From contig RCTD01000019.1 of NCBI GenBank assembly GCA_014898415.1, positions 1,328,210 through 1,392,209 of the forward strand: a stretch of 64,000 nt of DNA, in the 5' to 3' direction. Below the pieces are notes generated by a model that had not been told where the DNA came from, made no database searches, and saw only the letters and a list, made by a program, of their open reading frames with translations. Below, piece by piece: positions 35,442 through 46,859 of this stretch. This DNA is from Stromatinia cepivora (lineage: Eukaryota > Ascomycota > Leotiomycetes > Helotiales > Sclerotiniaceae). How positions within the stretch are numbered: the first letter of the stretch is position 1; each line of letters begins with the position of its first letter. The translations under genes were made by a program, and so were the position numbers.

Positions 35442-36734
35442 TTAACGTCCCATTAATAGTGCAGGCTTTTGTGCCGGCTCAACAGGTTGTGGTGGCATTC
35501 TCTCTATCTGTTTGATCAAGAACTCCCTCTCATCAATGAATTGTTCATCCTCTGTACGATCTTCTAAGAAATGTTTCAAGAAATTCAACAATCTTTCCCG
35601 ATTATTGAGCAGTATTCTCTGTACAGCCATGGATTTATGTGGATTCGCCACAAAGACTTTAAAAACATGAAATCCCTCATATTGTACCATCTTTCTCTCA
35701 TCCCGAAGAAGATTCATGCATATCTTTAAATGCTCTCCTCGGTCAACATATGCTGTCATAACTGTATAGTTGGCCCGATCCAAAAGAATCTCACCTAAAA
35801 GTTTTATTGACTGTCTTTTGGTAACATAACTTGCTGATTGGACTAAAATATTGTTGTACTTGTCGAAAAACAGGTCGAAATTGGTTGCCAAATATTGTGC
35901 TACAATTTGTTTGTGCTTGGTCAACAGTTCCTGTACCTGCATTAGCTTTATTCATTCCAACATGACTGCATTGCCTACCCTAAAAGTTGTGAAAGCATCT
36001 GCTCCAACCTCGAATGATCCTTGGTCGATCCAATTAAAGAATTTCCAGAAAACTCCCTCTCCAGTCTGCTTGATTTCGGGTTGTATAGCAGTCAGACCTT
36101 TTGTGCTAACATCCCCTTCCTTAATATCATTGTACAGAATGATGGCTGCTGCAGCATCACTCTTCAGAACCTCTCGGAGAACTGTCCCAGCAGGTGTAGC
36201 ACTTTCCTTATGCTCGTAACCGTTGCATAGCTCAACCAGTACCTCCGGTCTATTATTTATAACATAACTAAGCGCCATAGGTTCGCTCTTCGGTGATGCT
36301 GTCGCGGGACGGAACCGTAGGACGTAAGAAAATATAACCTGAGCATCTTTTCTCGATTCGAAAGGAAGGCGGTATAGATTTATGGCAAGGAGGTAAAGTA
36401 GGTCTTCCTGAATCATTCCGGTTACAAGCTGGTGGACTTGCTCGGGGGTGCTTTCAATTTCTGAGGAGCAGTCAGTAAGTGGCAATAAATCAATTTTGTA
36501 TGCATAACTTACCCTGCGTCCCTTGCAAAATGAATTTCATTTGAGATAGAGCCTTCGCCAGCTCTTCAGCCTGTCCATTCGTTAGCTCATCCATAATTCA
36601 CTGCTTCTTCCAATGCGCCAAAAGTATACCTTTGCAGCTCCTCCAGGGCCATCGAGCTTCAATATCAAGTCCTTGGCCTGCTTTGATAAATCCACCGTGT
36701 TTGGGCGAGTCTTTCGCCCGAATAGAAATGACAT
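35442..36734 (-). CDS. HYM1: Mo25/CAB39-family scaffold protein HYM1
   Basis: Four exons, 36630-36734, 36513-36570, 35979-36460 and 35442-35936, join in frame to about 379 residues, close to the usual 340-380. The start MSFLFGRKTRPNTVDL is the canonical Mo25 N-terminus, where F-x-R-K-x-x-x-P-x-x-(V/L) is conserved. Other family blocks visible: ALSQMKFILQGT, HQLVTGMIQEDLLYLL, LREVLKSDAAAAIILY, FWKFFNWIDQGSFEV, NYTVMTAYVDRGEHLK, YEGFHVFKVFVANPHKS. The fold is an armadillo-like helical solenoid. Hym1/Mo25 binds and activates GCK-type kinases (Kic1/Nak1) in the RAM/MOR pathway that controls polarised growth, hyphal branching and septation through NDR kinase. The gene diverges from the PRMT3-type gene over 721 bp. 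Confidence 0.95.
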
Positions 36735-37455
36735 CTTCGTGCTCGAGGTCAACTAGTTTGTGGTTATCTTCAGCTTCTCTTCTGGTGTTTACGGTGGCTG
36801 ATCAAAGTTCGATGTGCTGGCATTCAACAAGGATTTTCCGAATAACTTGTGAAATTGGCATGAACATGAATGAGATCATTTATCAATAGCATGTCAATTT
36901 TAATATGTAATTGAGCCGTAGTTGATTTTTGTATGCTATCACAATATGATTTCATCCTAGGACCTTCCTTCCACTTTCCATGAACCTTACCAGTTGTCTA
37001 TTAATATTTAGGAGTTTAACCGAGGTTTAAGCGTATAATCCTGGTCAATTTCCCCAGCAACCAAAGTTCTTGTCTTCGAGATTTTGATAAGGGAGACATA
37101 AAGCTTCAAAATGTAGGTATGTTTCTTCACTCAACCTCTTCTTGAGATGAACGATGTTAAATTTATATGCTAAATCTATTCATTTATGATAAATCATAAC
37201 TTACCTGTCTGATCCCTAACTCCATTGGATTGCATTCCGAGTTTCCATTATCCTCAACTCTTATCGTACAAAAGCACGTGCTGATAGTGAAATGTAAAAA
37301 AATTATCCATATCCCACATAAAAAAAATAGATATAGATATTTTTCTAATTGATGGGAATTGAAGATTCGTATATGATATTTCGTTATTTTATCAAAGTCA
37401 CCATTGTTGTTATCTTCTAACGAAAGCCTAAAAATTCAATACCAAGCCATACAAA
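36735..37455. promoter_or_regulatory. Divergent promoter region HYM1 / PRMT3
   Basis: 721 bp between two outward-facing start codons, so both promoters must lie here. On the plus strand at 37111-37116 an ATG is followed directly by TAG and then by GTATGT, a donor-like sequence. No TATA box is obvious at a convincing distance. Confidence 0.45.
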
Positions 37456-39151
37456 ATGTCTGGCCAAGTCCCAGATATTGAGAAGTATGCTCCATCTGAT
37501 TCCGGTAGTTCTGAGGCTTCTGATATCCTTGATTTGAAGGATGATGAAGGATGGGAGGATGCTGAGCCTGAGGAGGAAGAACAAAATCAATTTGTATCAT
37601 TATTAGATGATGAAGTCTTCTCCGATATGCTAGCAATGATTCAACATTGCAAGGAGAAATACGGCTTTGATTTTCTAGAAGTCAGACAAAACCTAAGCCT
37701 GGACTTCTATGGCAGTATCAAACTTACCAATTACCTAAGATCCAAGACTCAAAATGGTGAAATGCCTTCTCAAAGTATTTCCAAGGCCGACTTGGAAGAC
37801 GAGAAATATCTTAAACCAGTTTTAGAGGATGATGCTTTTCTTTTCTGCCTTGATGACCTTCCTGATGTCGTCGAACAAGATAACGGTGCAGGAAATGGCA
37901 AGGAGGTCGAATCTGGACCCCTCGTCACGCGTGTATCCGAATTAGAAGAGGAGCTCAGAAGAATTCAATTGCAATTTGAGAATTACAGAAACACTGTCAA
38001 TGAAACTCTGGATGAGCGCTGGAACAAGTCTGCAGGCCCTTCTGCAACCAAAAAGGAGGAAAAGCGAGATGATGATAGCCAATACTTTACTTCTTATTCA
38101 TACAACGGTCAGATATCCGCCACCTTCAATACGGCCTAACTAACGTCTTACAGATATCCATGAGACTATGTTGAAAGATACTGTCCGCACCGACGCCTAT
38201 CGTGACTTCATCTATAATAACAAGTCTCTCTTCGCAGGAAAAACAGTTTTAGATGTAGGCTGTGGCACAGGTATTCTCAGTATGTTCTGTGCCAAAGCTG
38301 GTGCAGGTCGAGTGATTGGTGTTGATAATTCGGACATCATTGAGAAAGCCCGTGAGAACATTTTCAACAACGGCTTCGCAGATAAAATCACTTTACTCAA
38401 GGGTAAAATTGAGGAAGTTAATCTTCCTGTTGATCATGTGGATATTATTGTTAGTGAATGGATGGGTTATTGCCTGTTGTATGAAGCTATGCTCGACAGT
38501 GTCATCTGGGCTCGAGACAAGTACCTGAAGCCTGATGGATTAATGGTTCCAAGTCACATGAACATGTGGGTTGCTCCTGTGGCTGATCCTGATTACGTCG
38601 CAGACCACATTGATTTTTGGAGAGACGTTTATGGATTCGACATGAAAGCGATGCAAGCCGGAATCCACGAGGATGCTCAAGTCCTTGATATGCCAGCTAG
38701 TACGATCTGTGGCGAACCTTTTCCATTCTTGCAATTAAGCTTGCATACAACCACTGTTAAAGATCTTACTTTCAGGAGAAAATGGGAGACAAAGCTTACT
38801 CAAGACATCGATGCGTTGGATGGCTTCATGATTTGGTTCGATAGCTTCTTCCTGCCCACGAGAACAGATGAAATTCCGGAGAATGCAAAGGCCGAGGAGT
38901 GGGCAAAGGAAGGAAAGAAGGGGGTAGCATTCACAACAGGTCCTAAAGCCAAGGTGACACATTGGAAACAAGGTGTATTGCTCATCGACAATGTCAAAGA
39001 ACAGCCGAAAGAGCATAAGGTAGGCGAACAGATTAGTGGAGAGTTAGAATATCTAGTTGCGGATGATTATTCAAGAGCTCTGACTATTGGTGTGGACTGG
39101 AAATTCAATGGGGAGGAGGCTGCCAATTCTCAAACATGGAAGATGAGATAA
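37456..39151 (+). CDS. rmt3: Protein arginine N-methyltransferase 3 (type I)
   Basis: Two exons, 37456-38107 and 38154-39151, give about 549 residues; the 46-bp intron (GTCAGA...CTAAC...CAG) has an unusual donor, but the join YN-DIHETMLKDTVRTDAYRDFI is exact for the family. The methyltransferase core shows motif I VLDVGCGTGILSMFCAKAGA near residue 250, the double-E loop SEWMGYCLLYEAML near 318 and the THW loop VTHWKQGVLLID near 485. The acidic N-terminus and the segment MIQHCKEKYGFDFLEVRQNL identify PRMT3, which methylates ribosomal protein S2 in the cytosol. The C2H2 finger of animal PRMT3 is degenerate: the Cys pair is absent (FVSLLDDEVF) and the last His is Tyr, so zinc binding is unlikely although the helix is kept. 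Confidence 0.95.
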
Positions 39152-39778
39152 TTTCTTTTGTTGGTTGACGAGAATGGTGAAATGGGGTGTTGAGCTGAAG
39201 GGTACCACGAAACCGTTGGCAATGGGTTTGATATTAGTCTTTACAAGTATAGCTTTCCCCGGAGTAGAAATTTCATACCTGTCGGAACTATTGAGCACAT
39301 TCTGTGCTCTTAGTCCAAATAATGTAGAACCCAAAATTATCTACATTGTTTAGTGTGACCTTGGAAACATTGACCCTATATCTTTCGATACCGAAAATAT
39401 CAAACATTCTGTTTTGCATCTTCAACTTTTCTCTCAAGACTTCTTAGGTCAATAAATCATCTTGATTAGTCATCCCAACTCGGGATATTTTACAAAAGTC
39501 TAACCTTTGTTTACTGGATCTCCGTCGGAGATATCTTGGAGATAAGCTTCAGTTATGATCCTTACCTCATTCTTGCAATCGCGCATCCCGGAATTGGTCA
39601 GCGAAAGGCGTCAATGATACTTATTAACTGACAAACCGACAAGTGACAACTCGACCATGACTGTATTATTCATTTGCCCCACCTAATGTGATGTTTAAGA
39701 CGGCAGCAATATCGCTTCCATGTATATATATCTATTAGCTGATTCATTCCCATCAAGATTTTAGACTTCACAACAATA
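39152..39778. other. Intergenic region, OPT promoter
   Basis: About 630 bp between PRMT3 and the co-oriented transporter gene. A tatatata stretch at 39723-39730 lies about 50 bp before the ATG. Nothing else recognised. Confidence 0.45.
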
Positions 39779-42050
39779 ATGGCGCCCGATAGAGGCACAA
39801 CACAGTCTCCTGTCGACTACCAATCGATCCCCACTCGCACATCCGAAGACGATGATCTTGCACTGCGGCGCAGACGAAGCGAACAACGAAGATTCATAGC
39901 TGCCCATGCAGAAGAAGGGCAGAATTTCACAGTACGAGGAATACTCGTTGGGCTGGGAGTCGGATTGATAATATGTTTTTCCAATATGTATTTTGGTCTG
40001 CAGACAGGCTGGGTCTCTTCTATGGCCATGCCGGCTTCCCTTATTGGATTCGCATTCTTCAAGACGCTATCGAAACATCTTGATTTGCCATTTACTCCGG
40101 TGGAAAATGTCTTGGTGCAGACGGTAGCTGGATCAATGGGAACGATGCCTTTGGGTTGCGGATTTGTTGGTGTTATGCCGGCCTTGAATTATATGTTGAA
40201 ACCGGAAGAACAGGGGCCAATTTTCTTGAGTACTTGGAAACTTATACTTTGGTCGTTAGGGTTATGCTTTTTCGGAGTGGTGTTCGCGGTTCCACTGAGA
40301 CGACAGGTTATCATTAGAGAGAAATTGAAGTTTCCATCTGGTACAGCGACTGCGTTGATGATTGGCGTATTACATGGAAAGGAGACTACTGAAGGCGAAC
40401 CGCCCGTCCCGAGTTCCGGGAACGTTGATGAAGTAGACGAAAGAGAGACTAGAAATTACGCAGATGAGAGTGCGGCGGACGTAGAAGAGGTTAGCAAGGC
40501 TGAGGGAAGTAGCTGGAAATCAAAGGTTAAGTTGTTAGTGATCTCATTCGGGATATCAGGGTTTTATACTCTAGCAACTTATTTCTTCCCCATTTTACGG
40601 AAGTTACCAATTTTTGGGACTGCAATTGCTCAAAATTGGTTATGGACTTTGAATCCATCCCTCGCATATGTTGGACAGGGGATTATTATGGGTCCAGCGA
40701 CAACCACGCATATGCTTCTTGGAGCAGTCATTGGCTGGGGAATACTTTCCCCTCTAGCCAAACATAGAGGCTGGGCTCCTGGGCCAGTCAGTGATTGGGA
40801 GACAGGAAGCAAAGGATGGATTGTTTGGATCTCATTAGCTATAATGTTGGCCGATTCAGTGATCAGTCTTGGATACATTGCTTTTACCCCTTTGATCAGG
40901 AATGGCGGACATTATATCAGTGAGGCTCAAAAAAAGATCAAGAGACATGATTGGCGGGGCCTTTTATCAATTACAATACCACGATCCACCACGGGATATG
41001 CTCCTGTAAACAGAGACGATCGTCGGGGTCAACATGCATCAAGTGGTGATATATCATTACTTTCAAGTAATACTCTACAGCCGGAATTGAAAGATCTACC
41101 AGAACCTGATGCCCCTCCAGAACATCTCGTCAATTCCCAGACCGTCTGGATTGGTCTCATCCTCTCCATTGTTTTCTGTGTATTCAGCATTCGCGTCGTA
41201 TTTGGCGACCTAGTACCTCTATACGCAACTATCATCGCCGTTCTAATCGCCCTCGTCCTCTCCATCATGGGTGTCCGAGCATTGGGAGAAACAGACCTCA
41301 ATCCCGTCTCCGGGATCTCGAAACTAGCTCAATTATTCTTCGCCCTTATCATCCCTCAATCTAACAAAAACTCTATCCTTATAAACCTCATCGCAGGCGC
41401 CGTTTCCGAAGCCGGCGCTCTCCAAGCCGGCGATCTGATGCAAGATCTCAAAACAGGGCATCTCCTCGGTGCAGCCCCAAATGCGCAATTCTGGGGTCAA
41501 ATCATTGGGAGTGCTGTTGGTGCTGTGGTAAGCGCATTGATCTATAAACTTTATACAAATGTATATCAGGTTCCAGGAGATCTGTTCCAGGTTCCTACTG
41601 GATATGTGTGGATTTTCACGGCGAGATTGGTTACTGGGAAGGGATTACCGCATATGGCTGCTGAGTGGGCAATTGGTGCTGCGGTTATCTTTACGGGAAC
41701 TACTTTATTAAGAATTTATGCTACGGGAAAGAAATGGCACTCTTATATTCCTGGGGGTATTGCGGTGGCTGTTGGTATGTGTCATTCTTCATTTCTCATT
41801 CAATCTTTCTTCTCCACATTCGATTTCTTTTTTTTAATAAATACTAATTCAAATAAAAATAGGCATGTATAATACTCCAGCCTTTACTCTCGCTCGTGCA
41901 ATAGGTGGATTCATCAATTGGTACTGGCGTTCGTATAGAAAGAGAGAGGAAACACCGATTGTGGTTCTGGCTAGTGGATTGATTTTGGGAGAGGGAGTGG
42001 TTAGTATTGTTAATTTGGGGTTGGCGAGTGCGGGGGTGCCGCATTTATGA
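39779..42050 (+). CDS. OPT-family oligopeptide/metal-peptide transporter
   Basis: Two exons, 39779-41774 and 41863-42050, separated by an 88-bp intron (GTATGT...TAG), give about 727 residues. A polar N-terminus with an RRRRSEQRR patch precedes about 14-16 hydrophobic spans. OPT hallmarks: FTVRGILVGLGVGLIICFSNMYF... then LQTGWVSSMAMPASLIGF near the start, KLKFPSGTATALMIGVLHG in the middle, and NAQFWGQIIGSAVGAVVSA and IPGGIAVAVGMYNTPAFTLAR at the end. It most resembles the branch containing yeast YGL114W (YSL/OPT-like proteins) rather than the glutathione transporter Opt1. Members are proton-coupled importers of small peptides or metal-chelate complexes across the plasma or vacuolar membrane. 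The substrate cannot be read from the sequence. Confidence 0.93.
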
Positions 42051-42854
42051 TGGGTTGAGGAGAGAAGAGGGGATGAGGAGATGAGAATAAAGGAGGTAAA
42101 GGCAAGAGGAGAGGGAGAGTATATGGGTTGGGTTTAGACACGACATAGGTACTGGTACAGGTAGAGATAGGGAGGGAGAGAGAGAGATAATAGATGGGTA
42201 AATAAATGGATTTAATGGTATATAAATGAGAGTTTGGAAATTATTGTTCTAATTAGTTCTTTTTGAGTGGAAATGGTGTTATGTGATATGTTGTGATGTT
42301 CTGAGCCTAATTATCATGAACCATATTGGTTAATGAATGGTTATGTGACATGATATAAAACGAGATTAAATAATATAAAACAATATCTAGAGAGTACATG
42401 GGTATCTAATATTACTAGAAAAGCAGAAGGATGGGTTTAGAATTGGGAATCCTGGAGAGATGGGGAGTTGGATATTTATTTAGTTTTGTGAATGTGTATA
42501 CAGTATATGTTTTAAATATTAAGGATGAATAATAAATATTCGATGTGCGATATTAATGATTGATGGTGAATATTGAATATTAATAATAAAGATAAATAAC
42601 ACATAATATATAATATATAATATATATATAAAAAAAGGGAATAGAGATAATAATATATTCAAGAACCCACTCAGTTTTCGGGCTAACCGTTAGTGTTTGT
42701 TATAGGATTGATCCCTGTCTGTGAGAATGAGAAGATTATTAGTTTGTATATATATATTTTTGGGGTTTTTTTGTTGTGTAGTTACTATGAACTTTATAGT
42801 ATGAAGGTGGATAGGGGGAGGGAGAGGAAGAGGAATTTTGAAGTTTTTTGGGAT

Positions 42855-42924
42855 GGATTGGATTGGATTGGATTGGATTGGATTGGATTGGATTGGATTG
42901 GATTGGATTGGATTGGATTGGATT
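42855..42924. repeat. GGATT pentanucleotide array, 14 units
   Basis: Fourteen perfect tandem copies of ggatt. The array keeps two opposite frames open (GLDWI on plus, SNPIQ on minus), which explains the spurious open frames across it. Confidence 0.95.
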
Positions 42925-42996
42925 GAAGAAATGAAATAAAGTGAAATAAAGTATATTATAAACAAAATCTACAAATCTGACGAGGTAGAAATAATG

Positions 42997-43080
42997 AATG
43001 ATTAAATGAATGATTAAATGAATGATTAAATGAACGATTAAGTGAATGATTAAATGAATGATTAAGTGAATGATTAAATG
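42997..43080. repeat. 12-bp minisatellite, 7 units
   Basis: Seven tandem copies of aatgattaaatg; copies 4 and 6 differ at one or two bases (aacgattaagtg, aatgattaagtg). Confidence 0.9.
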
Positions 43081-46000
43081 AATATAGAATATCGGAATGT
43101 ATCCTAGATAGAAAGAAAGTTTTTGTTTGATGGATGGATGGATGGATGGATGGATAGGTGATTAATTATATGTATATGTGGATTTGGTAGATTTATATGG
43201 AGCTACTTAATAATTAGAAGGGAGATTATGGTGGTTGGGGGATTTATACTGTTTTGTAATGGATGGTGTGGTGTTGAGATGGATGTGTAGTGTTGAGAAG
43301 GTGTTATAAAGGGTTGGGGGTATTTGGATTGAGAGGTGGAATTTAAGTCGAAGATTGGATTGTTTTTAGAGATGTGGTAGGATCTGGGCGTTTGGAGCTT
43401 CAGAGTGAGAGAGTGAGAAAGAAGATGCGGTGGTATGTATGTGCAAGAATAACATTTTGTATTTATCTGCTGTATATAATCTTAGGAGAGATATGAGGTT
43501 CTGATATCCCATCCCATTAAGTCATAAAAATAAGATGATTACGAGTGTATCAAAACTATCATCCTCACACCTAATCTCAAACCAATATATTGTTTCTTTC
43601 CTCATTCCTAGTAGATACCCCAATGCCCCGGTACATTCGTCGAAAAACACGCCAAATCGGAGAGTAAAGTAACCACCGTCTCTTGTGGCGTAGCGATAGG
43701 AGTGACACACTCGGTCCTTAGTAATAATACCAACTCAAAGTTCCATGAAAGTTACTTGAAAGAATGGTTCTCCTCCCGTGCCGAGCGGGTAGGTTTTGGT
43801 CTTTTGAGTTTATTTTGGAGATTTTTTGTGTCGGTGGATGGGATGCTGTGGGTTGTTGGTTTTTTGTTTTTGGGGATGTTGGATGGTGAATATGGAAGTA
43901 GGGAGGCGAGGGGAAGCGAGCTGTTCGCTTGAGGATTGATAGGTTTTGGAGCTTCATTGTTATTCACTCTTGGTTCTGGGATATCAAGAAATAGTAGATT
44001 GAACGGGTTCAACATATATTGTATGGCTACAGGATATATAGCTAGGAGTCCTGTCAGGAAGAATGATTCTTTCAAACCGTTTCAACCAACAACCGTATTA
44101 AATGGATAAATAGGCATCAAACTGAGAGCCAAGGTGGGAGAAAGATGTGTGAAATCAATAACTTCCGACAAAGGAAGTGAGTGAGTGAATGTTGAGAAGT
44201 AAAGTACATAGTGAATAAGTGTAAATGCACATCACCGTAGATTGATCTCCATAATCATTCTTATATGGGGAAACGATTGGAATGGATATAAGATGAAATG
44301 CCAACTCCTGGTGGTAAAAGATTGAAGGTATGGGAGTTCTGATTGACCTCTGCAGAATACTAACGTGGAGCATGAACAATGAACAACAGACACAATAATA
44401 TGCGGCACTACACTCTAAACTTGAGGTCTGATAAGATGAAACTTTTCATCACGTAGAATATTGCATGACGGCAAAGATTCTGTAGAAACGAATGCAGAAG
44501 GGTAGAGATTCTAAGCTAGCGCAATAGGAGATTTTGCGGGACTCAGAACACATGTGAGACCCAAAAACCGCGAGAAAATTTAGGGCAGAAGAACGGAAAC
44601 TAGATCAATAAGATAAGGACTGTAACGACGAAAATATCTTCTAGAGCTATATCAATAGGTAATCAATCAATGGTCATGTTAAATTTCAGTATTAATTTCG
44701 TACTCGTATCCATTTGAACTGAACTGAACTGAACTGAAGTTGAGTTAGTAGAAGTAGGTAGTAGTAATACTTAGGTTTTTACAGTAATAAACCTAAGTAA
44801 AATAACGGTATTTCTTCCGCGTATAGTTAAACTTAAAGCCTTACTGGATGCACTAGTTTGTGAGGCTTGCATGTGCAGCGAGGTGCTTGCGCAGATTGCT
44901 TGCATGTTTTTTTTTTTGGTTTCCGATGAAGCTGCAAAGCTCTGATGCGGGTGGCAAAAGACTATATACTCCGCATGATCGTCATCGAAGGCTCAGAAAT
45001 CAAAAGAACGATTCGGTACTTGATTTGTGGTCAATGGGATCAACGCAAAACCTTTTGGCGAGATATAGTGATATAGTGCATTCTTGGGATCCTCCCGGAA
45101 CCTGACCCTCGGTATCGTCAAGCTGGTAGGTAGTATGTGACCCTGATGTTTTCTGAGGGCTTGTGCCGAACTTTAGATTGAAGTATTCCGACTGGCCCAT
45201 TGTACCTATGAATCCTACGAGGACATACTAGGTAGTACTTTTAATCATGACCCCGCCCGATTTTACTTTGATATAAAAAAAGTCGAATAATGAAACATCA
45301 TAGCAGATAAGACAGAAGTGGATCATGAGTGGCTTGATTTTAGCTTGACATAGGTCGGTGCTTACGATAAAAGATAAAACTCTGTCGTACGATAACTTTT
45401 GATCGACAAAGGGACTTCTCCATAATGAAAGAAGCAAACAATGTAGCTCAAGTGGGGCCTCCGCGGATCTCCATGCTATAATTATCAATATTCCCACTGA
45501 TTCTCCTGTTTTGAAGTACAGAGCAGAGTAAAGATTCCCATAAGAGATATCTGGCATATGAGTATTAGTAGTTGGTTAGATATCAAGTACGATGTAAGTA
45601 CCCAGAATGATTTACTATACTACCCCTGTACAAATTCGTAGAACCGCATTTCTGCTCTGACCCTCTTCTCTCAGGAACGGAACACAGCTACAGTACTTCG
45701 ATACGAGTACCGTACACTCTTCATTCAAGGCGGGAAGTTCTATTTGTCTAGGGCAATCGCTGATCTTTGTAGATCACACACAGTATTGGGAACGAGTTGG
45801 GAATCCTTGGGGCAGGGATATCAGCCACCTGGAGAGGGTTACAATAAGTTCAACTGTGGCTTTCCAGTTTACTTTGAAATATATGTCTTATTCACTGTAC
45901 ATGTAAGATCATAGTTCTAGCTTTATTTTGAGACCCAAAATCCATTACCCGAGTTACAAGTACCACATGTCGACCAGCTGGGTAGTGAATAGAGATTGAA

Positions 46001-46859
46001 GCAATATGGAGTGCTCTATTAGAACTTGTAATATAGGTAGAATGTTTACTCACATACAAAAAGTGGACTTATCTCCGCCTGATGTGGGCAGTAATTGGAG
46101 AACTTGGGGGAAAATTTTTAGATTTTAAGGCGAAGGTAGGGTTTTCATAAATTATACCAATTAAAATGATGCGTTTCGATGGTGGCCCCTCCATAAATCC
46201 CATAAAAAAATAATTAAATTCGATCTTATCTAATATCTAATACTCAAAACCCACATAATTCAACTCATTCGCCACTTCCGGTCTCGCCCAACCTCTGCAT
46301 GTAGATCGAACGCTCACAACTTCAATTCCAAACCCCCCCATCAAACTTGCGCTGACATGAGGAGGAACAAAGTGACGATTTTCACCTACATTCAGAGTCA
46401 ACTTCAGGATAAACTCATCCTTTTCAAAACGCAACCTCCATCAATCAATACAAACCCTCCATCGTTCCTTAATTCGCTCTCTATCGATATCGAGATTGTT
46501 TACTTTGTCAATACAATACAATACATGATCCTCTGATTTCTGACTTCAACAAGAACACTCTGCATCACTACTTTCATTCACTTTGCTTAACAAATTTATC
46601 CGGCCCCAAGCTGGGAACGAATCAAACGGCAGCTATTCCTTTTGGTTTGGGGAAAGCTTACATCTTGCAAACGATCGTGCGAACATCTCTCGATGCATAT
46701 ACGAACAAGACGAAGATAAATATATGAGGGTGTAAAAGGCCGGTTACGAACAAACACTCTTTCTAGCATAATAAATAGAAATAGCTTGTACGGAAAATCT
46801 GGGCACGAACTGGTCACCCCAATAGAGGCGGAACTGTCAAGGTCAAAGAACTCCTTGCA

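Larger units (their letters stand above)
42051..46859. other. 4.8-kb gene-poor region upstream of the phytochrome
   Basis: No gene is convincing. The region contains several tandem repeats (listed separately), a tga/gatgg array at about 43127-43155, four gaact units at 44717-44736, and long AT-rich stretches near 42590-42640. Minus-strand open frames at 43608-44075 and 46237-46434 have partly protein-like translations but no family match and no convincing gene model. The right part probably holds the phytochrome promoter and leader. Confidence 0.45.

Noticed and set aside
42855..43080. Direct repeats considered as a CRISPR-like array
   Set aside because: Units are 5 and 12 bp without unique spacers, in a eukaryotic genome; ordinary micro/minisatellites.
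46237..46434. 65-codon minus-strand open frame upstream of the phytochrome
   Set aside because: Protein-like texture but no family, no splice partners, and it lies in the presumed phytochrome promoter; not enough support to call.
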